Shown piece after piece: positions 23,160 to 31,625 of a stretch of DNA of 64,000 nt (position 1 is the stretch's first letter; each line of letters opens with the position of its first letter). Position numbers and translations under genes: made by a program. Origin of the DNA: JAADHI01 sp964451325. GTDB lineage: Bacteria > Nitrospirota > Nitrospiria > SBBL01 > JAADHI01. Under the pieces are notes generated by a model. It saw only the letters and a list, made by a program, of their open reading frames with translations, did not search any database and had not been told where the DNA came from. The stretch covers positions 248,001-312,000 of the forward strand of contig CAYVHO010000001.1 in NCBI GenBank assembly GCA_964451325.1. The letters are read 5' to 3'.

Positions 23160-24221
23160 ATGACGATTATTGAACTTATCAAGGTTTCAAAAAGTTACCC
23201 TAACAGTAAACTGCCTGCGGCTCTTGACGTTTCTTTAAAGGTGGAAGAAGGAGAAGTCCTGGCACTTTTAGGTCCCAGTGGGAGCGGAAAAACAACCCTG
23301 CTGCGTCTTATTGCGGGTTTTGAGGCCCCGGATGAAGGTGTGGTGCTTTTGAAGGGAAACATCGTGAGTGAGCAGGGGGTGGCGCTGCCCCCCGAAAAAA
23401 GGGGTGTGGGTATGGTTTTTCAGGACTATGCCCTTTTTCCTCATTTGGATGTGGCGGAAAATGTTGCCTTTGGTCTGCGCAGGATGTCGCGTTCAGAAAA
23501 AAACAAAAAGGTCTTTAATATTTTAGAGATGGTCGGGCTTTCTGATTTTGCAAAACGCTATCCACATGAGTTATCTGGTGGACAGCAGCAGCGTATTGCT
23601 CTGGCCCGTGCCTTGGCCCCAGATCCTGCTGTGGTGCTCCTAGATGAGCCTTTTAGCTCTCTTGATCCAGATATGTGTGTGCGTATGCGTGAGGATGTTT
23701 CGGAAATCCTGCAAAAGACGGGCAGCACCGCAGTTTTGGTGACGCATGACCACGAAGAGGCGTTTAGCATGGCCGATAAGGTGGCACTTCTCAATGAGGG
23801 CCGTCTTGAACAATTGGATACGCCAGAAGGCATCTATCACACCCCCGTGAGTCCTTTTGTGGCTGATTTTGTTGGAAAGGCTGATTTTATCACGGGTGTG
23901 GTCGAAGGAGGTAAAATTGTGACCGAAATCGGGTGTTTGGAAAACACAAGTCGTTTCCCCGAAGGCGCGGAAGTCATGGTGATGATTCGACCGGATGATA
24001 TTGATCTCAGGCCAAACCCAAAAGGACATGCAACAGTCCTTGAACGTCAATTTAGAGGCTCAGAAAACTATTATCGTCTTCGTCTCTCTTCGGGGCAGAT
24101 TATTCACAGTGGTCAGCATTCTGTTTCTGTTTATCCGGTCGGTTTACAGGTTGATCTCCAGTTGCAGATCACACATGTGGTGGCTTTTGATAAAACAAGG
24201 ATGAATGTATTCCGGTCTTGA
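23160..24221 (+). CDS. fbpC: Iron(III) ABC transporter ATP-binding protein, FbpC type
   Basis: This 353-residue ATPase has a complete nucleotide-binding domain: Walker A GPSGSGKTT (about 38-46), signature LSGGQQQRIALARAL, Walker B VVLLDEPFSSLD and the switch VTHDHEEA. The C-terminal 110 residues form a TOBE-like regulatory domain (MIRPDDIDLRPN). The 'SSLDP' and overall form match the FbpC/PotA/MalK subfamily. It pairs with the permease immediately upstream. The TOBE domain of FbpC can itself sense ferric iron in some species; this is not provable here. Confidence 0.9.
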   Translation: MTIIELIKVSKSYPNSKLPAALDVSLKVEEGEVLALLGPSGSGKTTLLRLIAGFEAPDEGVVLLKGNIVSEQGVALPPEKRGVGMVFQDYALFPHLDVAENVAFGLRRMSRSEKNKKVFNILEMVGLSDFAKRYPHELSGGQQQRIALARALAPDPAVVLLDEPFSSLDPDMCVRMREDVSEILQKTGSTAVLVTHDHEEAFSMADKVALLNEGRLEQLDTPEGIYHTPVSPFVADFVGKADFITGVVEGGKIVTEIGCLENTSRFPEGAEVMVMIRPDDIDLRPNPKGHATVLERQFRGSENYYRLRLSSGQIIHSGQHSVSVYPVGLQVDLQLQITHVVAFDKTRMNVFRS

Positions 24222-24245
24222 GGGCTGGGTGCTTTGGTTTCGGAG

Positions 24246-24473
24246 CTATGCGCAGATTTTTTTGATGTAGGGGCTTTTTTTATAAGTGGGTGTGCTTCTT
24301 TTTCTGTCAGTCCCCAATTTTTTTGCCTTCCTTTTTTGAGTGTGTTTTGTCTCTTCGAAGAGTGTTTGATAGATAATATCACCACAACTGAGACATCGTG
24401 CGGCTGGAATATAACGCCCATTTTCCTCAATCTCTTCGGCGACACATAAACCTTGGCAACGTTTGCACTTCAT
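24246..24473 (-). CDS. Small zinc-ribbon protein
   Basis: This 75-residue protein has two Cys pairs, MKCKRCQGLC at the start and RCLSCGD about 20 residues later, which form a small zinc ribbon. The second half is rich in Lys and Arg (HTQKRKAKKLG). A good ribosome site (GGGAGG at 24484-24479) precedes the ATG. Similar short proteins of the form 'CxRCxGL ... RCxxCG' are common in Nitrospirota and Deltaproteobacteria and are uncharacterised. It is convergent with the iron ABC operon. I cannot assign a function. Confidence 0.65.
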   Translation of the reverse strand: MKCKRCQGLCVAEEIEENGRYIPAARCLSCGDIIYQTLFEETKHTQKRKAKKLGTDRKRSTPTYKKSPYIKKICA

Positions 24474-24599
24474 CTCAACCTCCCGATATTATAAATGGTC
24501 CGTCTCCCTACACCGTAAATAAGACGTATTTCTTGAAATTCAAGATCTCTACCTTGTCAATACAAGGGTTATTGCTTGATGAGGGTGGAGACGCCTGTT

Positions 24600-25094
24600 T
24601 TATGTGTTTTTTCCTAGAGACGATGCGACGGACCAAAAATCTTTTACGGAAGATAAGAGTCGAAATAAGTCACGGATGGCATCATCGCTCAGTCCATGGA
24701 TGTAAACCATATCGACGATAAGAGAAAGAGAGACATCATTCAATGAAAAATTGTATGTTTGAGCAATTTTTTTTGTTGTTTCAATGGCGCGTTTGAGTTC
24801 TCCCACTTTTTCATCATAAGGGCCTGGGTCAGGCCTTATTGTATTGTAATGTGTTCGTGATTCCTGGGCGAGATCTCTGGTTTTCAGTTTGGATCCGACG
24901 CCAGTCAAAACCCAATCGAGGTAGATGTCATTTTTCACACAGTATCTGAAGATTTCTTCAAAAGGCACTGAGTCTCTCGCTTTACGTTCAGAGAGTGTGT
25001 TGGGTTTTAGTCCAAGTTTTTTTGCAACCTCGGCATCTGTGCGAAGATGGCTGATTTCTTTAATGCGATCGATAATATCGTTTAAACGTGACAT
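24600..25094 (-). CDS. CI-type phage-repressor-like regulator
   Basis: This 164-residue protein begins with a helix-turn-helix of the phage CI repressor class: TDAEVAKKLGLKPNTLSERK, then VPFEEIFRYCVKNDIYLDWVLTG. The C-terminal half is helical (ELKRAIETTKKIAQTY and DAIRDLFRLLSSVKDFW) and does not contain the Ser-Lys peptidase of LexA-like repressors. No phage structural, integrase or lysis genes are nearby. An inverted repeat at 25119-25133, just upstream of its start, could be its operator. It may be a remnant of a prophage or a domesticated regulator. Confidence 0.7.
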   Translation of the reverse strand: MSRLNDIIDRIKEISHLRTDAEVAKKLGLKPNTLSERKARDSVPFEEIFRYCVKNDIYLDWVLTGVGSKLKTRDLAQESRTHYNTIRPDPGPYDEKVGELKRAIETTKKIAQTYNFSLNDVSLSLIVDMVYIHGLSDDAIRDLFRLLSSVKDFWSVASSLGKNT

Positions 25095-25694
25095 AAACTG
25101 CCTTTTTATGTTGACAAATTCATAATATGTGAATATTGTTCAGCTAATCTCATTCGTCCTGTGCTTTTGGGTCATGAAAGGTCTTCTGAACCTCCCATGA
25201 GAAATTTCTTGTACATTCGTTTATGGAATTTAGCCAAAGACCGCTGTGGTGATTCATCCTGCATTTTGCGGTGCATTACAGGGCGATCATCGGCTTTAAG
25301 GCAAACAGAGAAATTACCTTATATCCTTGAAAAGGCATCTCTAGCGAACGCGCAACAGTATCAAAACTTGTCTCTAAATTCAATCTCAAAAAAGCAAAAA
25401 AGACTTGTTCTTTACGGAACTGGCATTTCTGGAAGGCGATTGTCCTCCTCCGAGAGCTGCCTGGATTGTCGTGGTGGTCTGAAAACATGGGTTTTGCTTA
25501 AGCTGTTTTCCTGATGGGTTTGTCTGTATTTACTCTGAATTTTGAAGGGCGTATGATGTTATCAATAATAGTTGTACTTTATTTAGCTTAAGTTGAAAAA
25601 TAGTAAGTTTAATTGTGATTTTTAGGTTTATTGGCGTTTTACACTATAAAATATATCTTATGTCAAGTAATACGCCTCTCGCCTTGAGGTTTAG
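25095..25694. other. 600-base region without a supported gene
   Basis: The first 40 bases hold an inverted repeat (TTCATAATATGTGAA, 25119-25133) ahead of the CI-like gene. The remainder has only short open frames on both strands without family resemblance or ribosome sites. The last 100 bases are AT-rich and probably carry the promoter of the next gene. Confidence 0.5.
25119..25133. promoter_or_regulatory. Possible operator of the CI-like repressor
   Basis: TTCATAATATGTGAA is an inverted repeat (TTCA ... TGAA) 25 bases upstream of the repressor's start codon. Autorepression at such a site would be normal for this family. Confidence 0.4.
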
Positions 25695-28220
25695 ATGAGT
25701 CAAAAAATCCTCGTACAAGATGTTGTTTATCCCTATATTCTTGAATGTAAGCCTTCAGAAACCTTACGCCGTGTCACCGAGCGCATGTCTGAGCACGCGA
25801 GTACTGCCATTTTGGTGATTGAAAATGATAAAGCCCTTGGTATTTGGACTGAAAAAGATGTGCTCAATTTTGATTTTTCGACCTCTAATGCTTCCGTGAC
25901 TTCCATTTCAGAAGTGATGCGTTTTCCTGTGGAGACCATTTCCGGGTCGATGACGCTGGATGATGTCACGCTTGCCTTTAATCGTGATGAGACCCAAAAT
26001 TATCTGGTGTTGGGTCATGAAGGCACGCGCCTGGGGATCATCAACCAGACGGATATTGTATTGAGTCACGACTTAAACCACTTTCTCCATATGCGCCGCG
26101 TCAGTGAAATTGTGAAGGCCACACCCAGTATTCGCAAGGATGCCACTTTGTCTGAGGCCGTCTATCGTATGCGTCAGAGTGGGGCGGATGCGATTATTGT
26201 CTTATCTGATTCAGATGTATCTTCCGTCGGGATTTTAAGCCAACGTGATTTGATTCGAGCACTTGCGCGTAAAATGGATCATGCCCCCGTAGGTGAAATC
26301 GCAAGCCCTGTCATTATTACCGTAGATCAGGATGAAACGGTTTTTAGTGCCAGAAATACGATGATTGAAAATGGTTTCCGACACTTAGGCGTGTGTGACC
26401 GAGTGGGACGGTTATTGGGAATTGTTAATTTTTCAGCCGTCTTAAAGTGTATGGAAGAAATATATTTTGAGGGTTTACAGTCTGTCCTTGAGCGCCGATC
26501 AGAGGCACTTCAAACCTCTCAGAAACATCTGGCTTTGGCCGAAAAAATCATTGAATTTTCCATGGATGGTATTTTGGTCACAAACGAATCCGGTGTGATT
26601 CAATCCGTGAATCCTGCCTTTACACAGATCATGGGTTATACCCCGGAAGAGATTATTGGAGAGACAACAGCGATTCTCAATTCGGGGCGACATGATCAGG
26701 TTTTTTATGCCGTGATGTGGCGACAACTCAAATCTCAGGGGCATTGGCAGGGAGAAATCTGGAATCGCGATAAAAATGGCAAGATTCGTCCGCAATTGCT
26801 CGCTATTTCTCAAATCCCCGATGACGAGGGCGATTCTTATTCCTATGCTGCGATGTACCGTGACATTTCAAAAATGAAGGCGGACGAAGCGGAGGCGCAA
26901 AGGCTGGCCTTTTATGATCCTTTAACCGGTCTGCCCAATCGACGTGCGATAGAAGGTCGTTTGGAGAAAAAACTGGCCACGGCTACGCGCCGTCGAAAAT
27001 ATGGGGCCTTGCTTTATATTGATTTGGATCATTTCAAACCGATCAATGACTCTTTGGGCCATGCCATTGGAGATGTGCTGTTGATAAAAGTTGCGGATCG
27101 GTTGACGAAAATTCTACGAGAAGAAGATATTGCTGCGCGTTATGGCGGAGATGAATTTCTGGTGCTGTTGCCGGAATTAGATGACGAGATGAAGGTCGCG
27201 GCCGGTTTTGCGCAAACTGTTGCGGAAAAAATAGAAGTGGCACTTAAATTTTCTTACCAAGTGGAAGAACATCGTCTGACCCTTGGGGCGAGCATTGGCA
27301 TCGCCATGTTTCCAGAGCAACATACCCATTATAAAGAAATTCTGGAACAGGCGGATATCGCCATGTACCGAGCGAAGTCGTCTCATCAGAAAGTTCAATT
27401 TTATGATGCGGATCGCCAGGCTTCTGTTTTTGCACGAACGACATTGCAGCGGGATTTAAGTGCTGCGTTAACGGGGGGAGCGCTTTCGCTCGACTATGTG
27501 CCGCAAGTGGATGTCTCTTCGAGCATTATCGGCTTGGAGGCGGTGCTGTGCTGGGATCATCCAGAAAAAGGCCGAATCACGCTTTGTGGCAATACGGTGA
27601 CTGAGGAAAATAGCCAATACATTTTGCCGCTCGGACTTTGGACTTTACGGGAGGCCTGTGTGCAAGCCCATGCTTGGGCGACACAAAAAGTGGCTTTTTG
27701 TCAGCTCTCCTTAAATATTTGTACCCATCTTTTTATGCAATCGGATTTCGTTGCTCAGGTGGAGCGGATTCTCCAAGAGACCGGAGTGGATCCTCGTTTG
27801 CTTATTTTTGAGTTGACGGAAGACATGGTTTTTAGTCGTTTTGAAGAAGCCGTGCAAAAAATGAAAGCCCTAAAATCATGCGGTATTCGTTTTGCGATTG
27901 ATGATTTTGGCAGTGGTCGTTCTTCGCTCAGTGCTTTGAAGAGGCTGCCACTGGATACGATTAAGATCAATTATAAATATGTACATGATGTTTATGAAAA
28001 TCCCAACAACGGGGTGATTGTGCAAACCATTATCGCCATTGCCTGCGCCATGAATTTTAATGTGGTTGCCGAGGGCATTGAAGGCACAGCAGAACTTCAG
28101 AGCCTCAAGGATATGGGGTGCCGGGTTTTTCAAGGTGATTTTATCAGTAGGTCGATGTCCGCTTCCGAGGTGTCTCAACTGATCCTTCATCCGCTACCGC
28201 GCCTGAAAAATATCTTCTAA
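25695..28220 (+). CDS. CBS-PAS-GGDEF-EAL signalling protein with a degenerate EAL domain
   Basis: This 841-residue cytoplasmic protein has about four CBS motifs (residues 1-255), a PAS domain (about 280-400), a GGDEF domain (about 405-570) and an EAL domain (about 580-835). The diguanylate cyclase site is intact (ARYGGDEFLVLL). The phosphodiesterase part departs from consensus: EAL is EAV, the usual PIAEE stretch reads TVTEEN, and the catalytic IKID is IKIN; FAIDDFGSG is kept. It probably makes c-di-GMP, and the EAL part may only bind ligand. CBS pairs usually bind adenine nucleotides. It stands alone, preceded by GAGG at a good distance. Confidence 0.9.
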   Translation: MSQKILVQDVVYPYILECKPSETLRRVTERMSEHASTAILVIENDKALGIWTEKDVLNFDFSTSNASVTSISEVMRFPVETISGSMTLDDVTLAFNRDETQNYLVLGHEGTRLGIINQTDIVLSHDLNHFLHMRRVSEIVKATPSIRKDATLSEAVYRMRQSGADAIIVLSDSDVSSVGILSQRDLIRALARKMDHAPVGEIASPVIITVDQDETVFSARNTMIENGFRHLGVCDRVGRLLGIVNFSAVLKCMEEIYFEGLQSVLERRSEALQTSQKHLALAEKIIEFSMDGILVTNESGVIQSVNPAFTQIMGYTPEEIIGETTAILNSGRHDQVFYAVMWRQLKSQGHWQGEIWNRDKNGKIRPQLLAISQIPDDEGDSYSYAAMYRDISKMKADEAEAQRLAFYDPLTGLPNRRAIEGRLEKKLATATRRRKYGALLYIDLDHFKPINDSLGHAIGDVLLIKVADRLTKILREEDIAARYGGDEFLVLLPELDDEMKVAAGFAQTVAEKIEVALKFSYQVEEHRLTLGASIGIAMFPEQHTHYKEILEQADIAMYRAKSSHQKVQFYDADRQASVFARTTLQRDLSAALTGGALSLDYVPQVDVSSSIIGLEAVLCWDHPEKGRITLCGNTVTEENSQYILPLGLWTLREACVQAHAWATQKVAFCQLSLNICTHLFMQSDFVAQVERILQETGVDPRLLIFELTEDMVFSRFEEAVQKMKALKSCGIRFAIDDFGSGRSSLSALKRLPLDTIKINYKYVHDVYENPNNGVIVQTIIAIACAMNFNVVAEGIEGTAELQSLKDMGCRVFQGDFISRSMSASEVSQLILHPLPRLKNIF

Positions 28221-28240
28221 TTTTTTTTGTCTTTTCTCAC

Positions 28241-29074
28241 TTAAAATCTGTGATACTTCATGATGGCTTCACCGTAGAATTTCATTTTTTTGTTTTTGTG
28301 TTTGATGGCTCCTTTGATCAAAATTTTACATTTTTTGCTCAGGGTTTTTTGTACAGCGGCCCGCTTCATTTCATCAAGTTTGTTTGTTTTTAGCAGTTTG
28401 TCCAGCGCTTGGATACGGAATCGATCCATTCCCCAATACAAGGTGGAGAGTTGATCCGTATGTCCACCATATTTTTTGCTTAAGGGCGCATCGACGTAGA
28501 GTACCTGATGGCGCGCAGATATTCTGAGCCAGAAATCATAATCTTCGCAGACGGGCAGTGTGACATCAAAATAACCCATTTCCTTGAAGATTATTTTGTT
28601 GATCATGACTGTTGACGGAGAAATAGTGCACCGTGGCAAACAATGGTAAAAAATCGCGCCCCCTTTTTTCTCATGTTTTTTCATCGGATTCCGTCTGTGT
28701 CCATTGTGTATCCAGATTTCATTCGTGTGGCAAATCATTGGATTTGAGTTTTTCTCAAGGACTTCGATTTGACGGGAAAGCTTAGAAGGTAACCAGCAAT
28801 CATCGGAATCTAGTAGGGCGATCCAAGTTCCGGTGGCGGCTTGAATCCCGCTATTTCTGGCCGCGCTGACCCCCTGGTTTTTTTGTTTAATCAAGTGAAC
28901 AGAAGGAAAATTTTTTGCGATGATTTGTGCGGTATTGTCATTAGATCCATCATCAACAACGATGATCTCATGAACAGGATGGTCCTGCTTTAAAACGGAA
29001 TGCAGTGCCCGAGGGAGGGTGTGTGCACGATTATAGGTCGGGATAATCACGCTGATTGATAAATATTGGGCCAC
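28241..29074 (-). CDS. GT2-family glycosyltransferase
   Basis: This 277-residue protein has a GT-A fold N-terminal part with VIIPTYNRAHTLPRAL, VVDDGSND and ALLDSDDCWLPSKL. These are the nucleotide-sugar and metal motifs of GT2 glycosyltransferases. A Lys-rich C-terminal tail follows. No membrane helices are seen, so it is probably a soluble or peripheral enzyme that adds one sugar to a surface glycan. The open frame begins with GTG and has no clear ribosome site, so the start is uncertain. It is not part of a visible polysaccharide cluster; the LuxC-like gene lies 55 bases upstream on the same strand. Confidence 0.85.
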   Translation of the reverse strand: MAQYLSISVIIPTYNRAHTLPRALHSVLKQDHPVHEIIVVDDGSNDNTAQIIAKNFPSVHLIKQKNQGVSAARNSGIQAATGTWIALLDSDDCWLPSKLSRQIEVLEKNSNPMICHTNEIWIHNGHRRNPMKKHEKKGGAIFYHCLPRCTISPSTVMINKIIFKEMGYFDVTLPVCEDYDFWLRISARHQVLYVDAPLSKKYGGHTDQLSTLYWGMDRFRIQALDKLLKTNKLDEMKRAAVQKTLSKKCKILIKGAIKHKNKKMKFYGEAIMKYHRF

Positions 29075-29129
29075 AGGGTCTATTTCTGAGCTTTCTGTGA
29101 ATGATTTTTCGGTTTTCTCCTTTTCATTG

Positions 29130-30488
29130 TCACTCCCAATCTACAAATCGTAACAAAGGCAGTAGACGCTTTTGGCCGTCGTGCATCCAGTTTAAGGGGG
29201 GGCGCTGCATTTCGCCGATAGGGCAAATGCGACAGCCACCTATTTTGCTGATGTTCTCAATGATGTCGTCGGCACGATCTTTCGGGATGGCAATGCCAAT
29301 ACCTTGAATGATTTTTTTAAGGGGGACAAATAAAGACGGAATTTCTGAAAGATCGGAAATGGATTTAATCCAAATACAGCGGGAAAGTGGGGAGGCTGTA
29401 AATGTTGGGGAGGGGTCGTAAAGCACGGTCCAATCCGTGTTGTCTGTGCTTTTAAGGACCACCCCACCTTTTAATAAGGGCAGTGTGCCTCGGAGCTGTT
29501 GTATTTGGCTGGACGTCGCATCGTCACACGCCCCTTTAGGGAGCTGTTTTGAAAGTGTTTGCAATGATTCGGCGACTTGTTTAGCGAAATCAATGGGGGT
29601 GCTTGTTCCGCCGGACTCGACATAAAACACATGGGGTGACAAGCAGCCTTGTTGATCGTAGTGTGCGACGTCCATCGCGACTTTTTTTGCTAAATCCTTA
29701 GAAATATTTTCTCGCGCAATGAGACCGAAACTCAGTTTGTGTCCGTGAAAAAGTCGGGGGACGCCTGCGGGAACTAAGGTTTGTATCGCGGTAATGCTTT
29801 TATCGTTTCCGTAGGCGATGACAAAATTGGATTTTTGAAAGGCGGTTTTTGTGATCGATTCTTCTTTTTTATCCCAAATAAGAATGGCAATATTTTGTGC
29901 TATTTCGGGAGAAATTTCCTGTAAGCTTTCTGCAAAAAGTGTTGTAAACACGATTTCTGTTTGGCTCACGCGTAGTAAATTGGCCGATTTGACCAAGAGT
30001 CCACAGAGCAAACTGATGATGGAGACGCCAAGCACGTTGCCTGGTAAAATGTGTGTGATGAGTGATGGCCCGAAGGCGCGTGTCCGTGTGCTTCCATTGT
30101 TATTGTTGCAAAAGCGATCCAGTATTTCGGCATTGCCTAATTCTGTTTTAAGCAGGTGTAGCAGTTTTTCTTCTGTCAGTTCTTTAAAAATTTCATCCAG
30201 TATTTGCGAAACCATTTCTTTTGAGAGTCCACAAAGTCTTGGCAATATGTTTTCGGCTTTGCGACGCAGGGGGTGATTTGTATCGCGCCACTGTGCTGAG
30301 ACGCGGGCAATGCAGTGTACGATTTCGAAAATGGAGATATTTGCAAGGGTTTTTTGTGTCGCAATGAGGTGGGCGGAAATCTCAGCGATTTGTGGAGGGG
30401 TTAATTGAGGGAAGGAGACGTTTTGTTTCCCGATATTTTTGATCTCTTCTGAGCATTGCATCTGAGGCAGAAAATAGGCTTTTATCAT
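29130..30488 (-). CDS. LuxC-type acyl-CoA/acyl reductase
   Basis: This 452-residue protein resembles the LuxC family of the aldehyde dehydrogenase superfamily, which reduces activated fatty acids to aldehydes. Typical stretches are GPSLITHILPGNVLGVS and AGVPRLFHGHKLSFG, and the catalytic Cys lies in YDQQGCLSPHVFYVE. LuxD, LuxE and luciferase genes are absent, so this is not a lux operon. Stand-alone LuxC-like proteins are found in secondary-metabolite and modified-lipid loci. The glycosyltransferase downstream may be co-transcribed. The substrate is unknown. Confidence 0.82.
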   Translation of the reverse strand: MIKAYFLPQMQCSEEIKNIGKQNVSFPQLTPPQIAEISAHLIATQKTLANISIFEIVHCIARVSAQWRDTNHPLRRKAENILPRLCGLSKEMVSQILDEIFKELTEEKLLHLLKTELGNAEILDRFCNNNNGSTRTRAFGPSLITHILPGNVLGVSIISLLCGLLVKSANLLRVSQTEIVFTTLFAESLQEISPEIAQNIAILIWDKKEESITKTAFQKSNFVIAYGNDKSITAIQTLVPAGVPRLFHGHKLSFGLIARENISKDLAKKVAMDVAHYDQQGCLSPHVFYVESGGTSTPIDFAKQVAESLQTLSKQLPKGACDDATSSQIQQLRGTLPLLKGGVVLKSTDNTDWTVLYDPSPTFTASPLSRCIWIKSISDLSEIPSLFVPLKKIIQGIGIAIPKDRADDIIENISKIGGCRICPIGEMQRPPLNWMHDGQKRLLPLLRFVDWE

Positions 30489-30562
30489 TTGTTTTAAGGG
30501 CGCACTTATGTTTTATTTCTTGCTAAGATAGTGCACATTGGCTTGAAGATCAAGGAGTGGTA

Positions 30563-30907
30563 ATGGCTTTTAGTATTGAACTGGCGGATCTTAAAAAAGA
30601 GGTCAAGGTAGATACTTTTCGTGCCAGCGGACCCGGTGGACAGCATCGTAATGTGACCGATTCCGGGGTGCGTCTTGTGCATTTTCCATCCGGAGTTGTT
30701 GTGACGGCGACGGAGTCCCGCTCACAGATACGAAATAAAGAAAAAGCCTTTCAGCGTCTCATCGCACGTTTAAAAATACTCAACCGCGTGCAAAAACGCC
30801 GTATTCCTACGCAAAAAGGCCGCGGCGTCCGAGAGCGCGAACTCGAAAAAAAACATCAGGTGCGAGCCAAAAAGAAAATGCGGAATAAACCCAGTCTGGA
30901 CGATTAG
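30563..30907 (+). CDS. Release-factor-like (RF-1 domain) peptidyl-tRNA hydrolase, ArfB-like
   Basis: This 114-residue protein consists of a class-I release-factor catalytic domain with the GGQ motif (SGPGGQHRN, about residues 23-31) and a basic C-terminal tail (KKHQVRAKKKMRNK). It lacks the codon-recognition domains of RF1 and RF2. That arrangement matches ArfB/YaeJ, which rescues stalled ribosomes by hydrolysing peptidyl-tRNA, or related RF-like proteins. I chose the ATG at 30563 because AAGGAG lies five bases upstream; a GTG at 30557 overlaps that site. It is divergent from the LuxC-like gene. Confidence 0.8.
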   Translation: MAFSIELADLKKEVKVDTFRASGPGGQHRNVTDSGVRLVHFPSGVVVTATESRSQIRNKEKAFQRLIARLKILNRVQKRRIPTQKGRGVRERELEKKHQVRAKKKMRNKPSLDD

Positions 30908-30999
30908 GGTTTCACTCTGTGGGTTATTTCCTGCATTTTTTGTGCGATCCCAGAGTCGTAAAGACCTATTATTTCAAGGTTTTCCCAGGGGGAATGCGT

Positions 31000-31027
31000 T
31001 TGACAGGCATGGATTATTTGATAAATT
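31000..31027 (+). promoter_or_regulatory. Predicted promoter of the PstS-like gene
   Basis: TTGACA (31000-31005) and TAAATT (31022-31027) are 16 bases apart, about 100 bases before the GTG start at 31125. Confidence 0.4.
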
Positions 31028-31124
31028 TAAAGAAAAGATTGTTGAGGGAGATGGGCCGGTTTTTTAGGATCTGAAGCAAGAGGGAAGCCCCCGTCTGATT
31101 TCTCTTAAAGTAGGCCACTGTCCT

Positions 31125-31598
31125 GTGAAATATTGTTTGATCATAACCCTTGTTTTCTCATCCCTCCTGCTCTTACCCGCAAGCGGACATGCTATCGATA
31201 TTGCTGTCATCGTACATCAAAACAATCCCTTAAATGAGATTTTCTCTCGTGACTTAAGGCGTATTTTTAAACAGGAAAAACGCCACTGGGCAGATAATCG
31301 CAAGGTTTACATCATTATGCAGGAAGATGGTAGTTCCGAAAAAGGTCTTTTTGTCCAGAAAATATTTATGATGCAGCCCAAGGTTTTAAAGCGCTATTGG
31401 CTGAACAAGATTGTCAAAGGAGAGATCCTGGCTTTCCCTAAAACCCTCAGTTCTAATGACACAGTCAAACGTTTTGTCAGTCAGATTGATGCGTCTATTG
31501 CCTATGTTAATGCCAATGCGGTGGACGAAAGCGTCAAGGTTTTAAGGGTTGATGGAAAGTATCCCGGAGAGAAGGAATATTTTTTGAGTGGGCCCTGA
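31125..31598 (+). CDS. Small exported PstS-like protein
   Basis: This 157-residue protein has a signal peptide (about 1-23, ending GHA) followed by a truncated periplasmic-binding-protein-like domain. VIVHQNNPLNEIFSRDLRRIF and the later DASIAYVNAN resemble the short 'phosphate ABC transporter substrate-binding protein' homologues. It is half the length of true PstS, and no Pst permease is nearby. A similar gene lies at 49260. Both are close to a Cache/sensor GGDEF-EAL gene, here 28 bases or so upstream of the decayed one. Ligand sensing is therefore an attractive but unproved role. The start is a GTG. Confidence 0.72.
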   Translation: MKYCLIITLVFSSLLLLPASGHAIDIAVIVHQNNPLNEIFSRDLRRIFKQEKRHWADNRKVYIIMQEDGSSEKGLFVQKIFMMQPKVLKRYWLNKIVKGEILAFPKTLSSNDTVKRFVSQIDASIAYVNANAVDESVKVLRVDGKYPGEKEYFLSGP

Positions 31599-31625
31599 TT
31601 GATTTGAAAGCGCTGTATGTCTTAG

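Noticed and set aside
24600..25094. Prophage
   Set aside because: Only one repressor-like gene; no integrase, structural or lysis genes, and no attachment repeats seen.
25161..25514. 117-codon open frame on the plus strand
   Set aside because: No recognisable motif, no good ribosome site, and a similar-sized frame on the other strand; kept as intergenic.
29130..30488. A luminescence (lux) operon
   Set aside because: Only a LuxC-like gene is present; luxA, luxB, luxD and luxE are absent.
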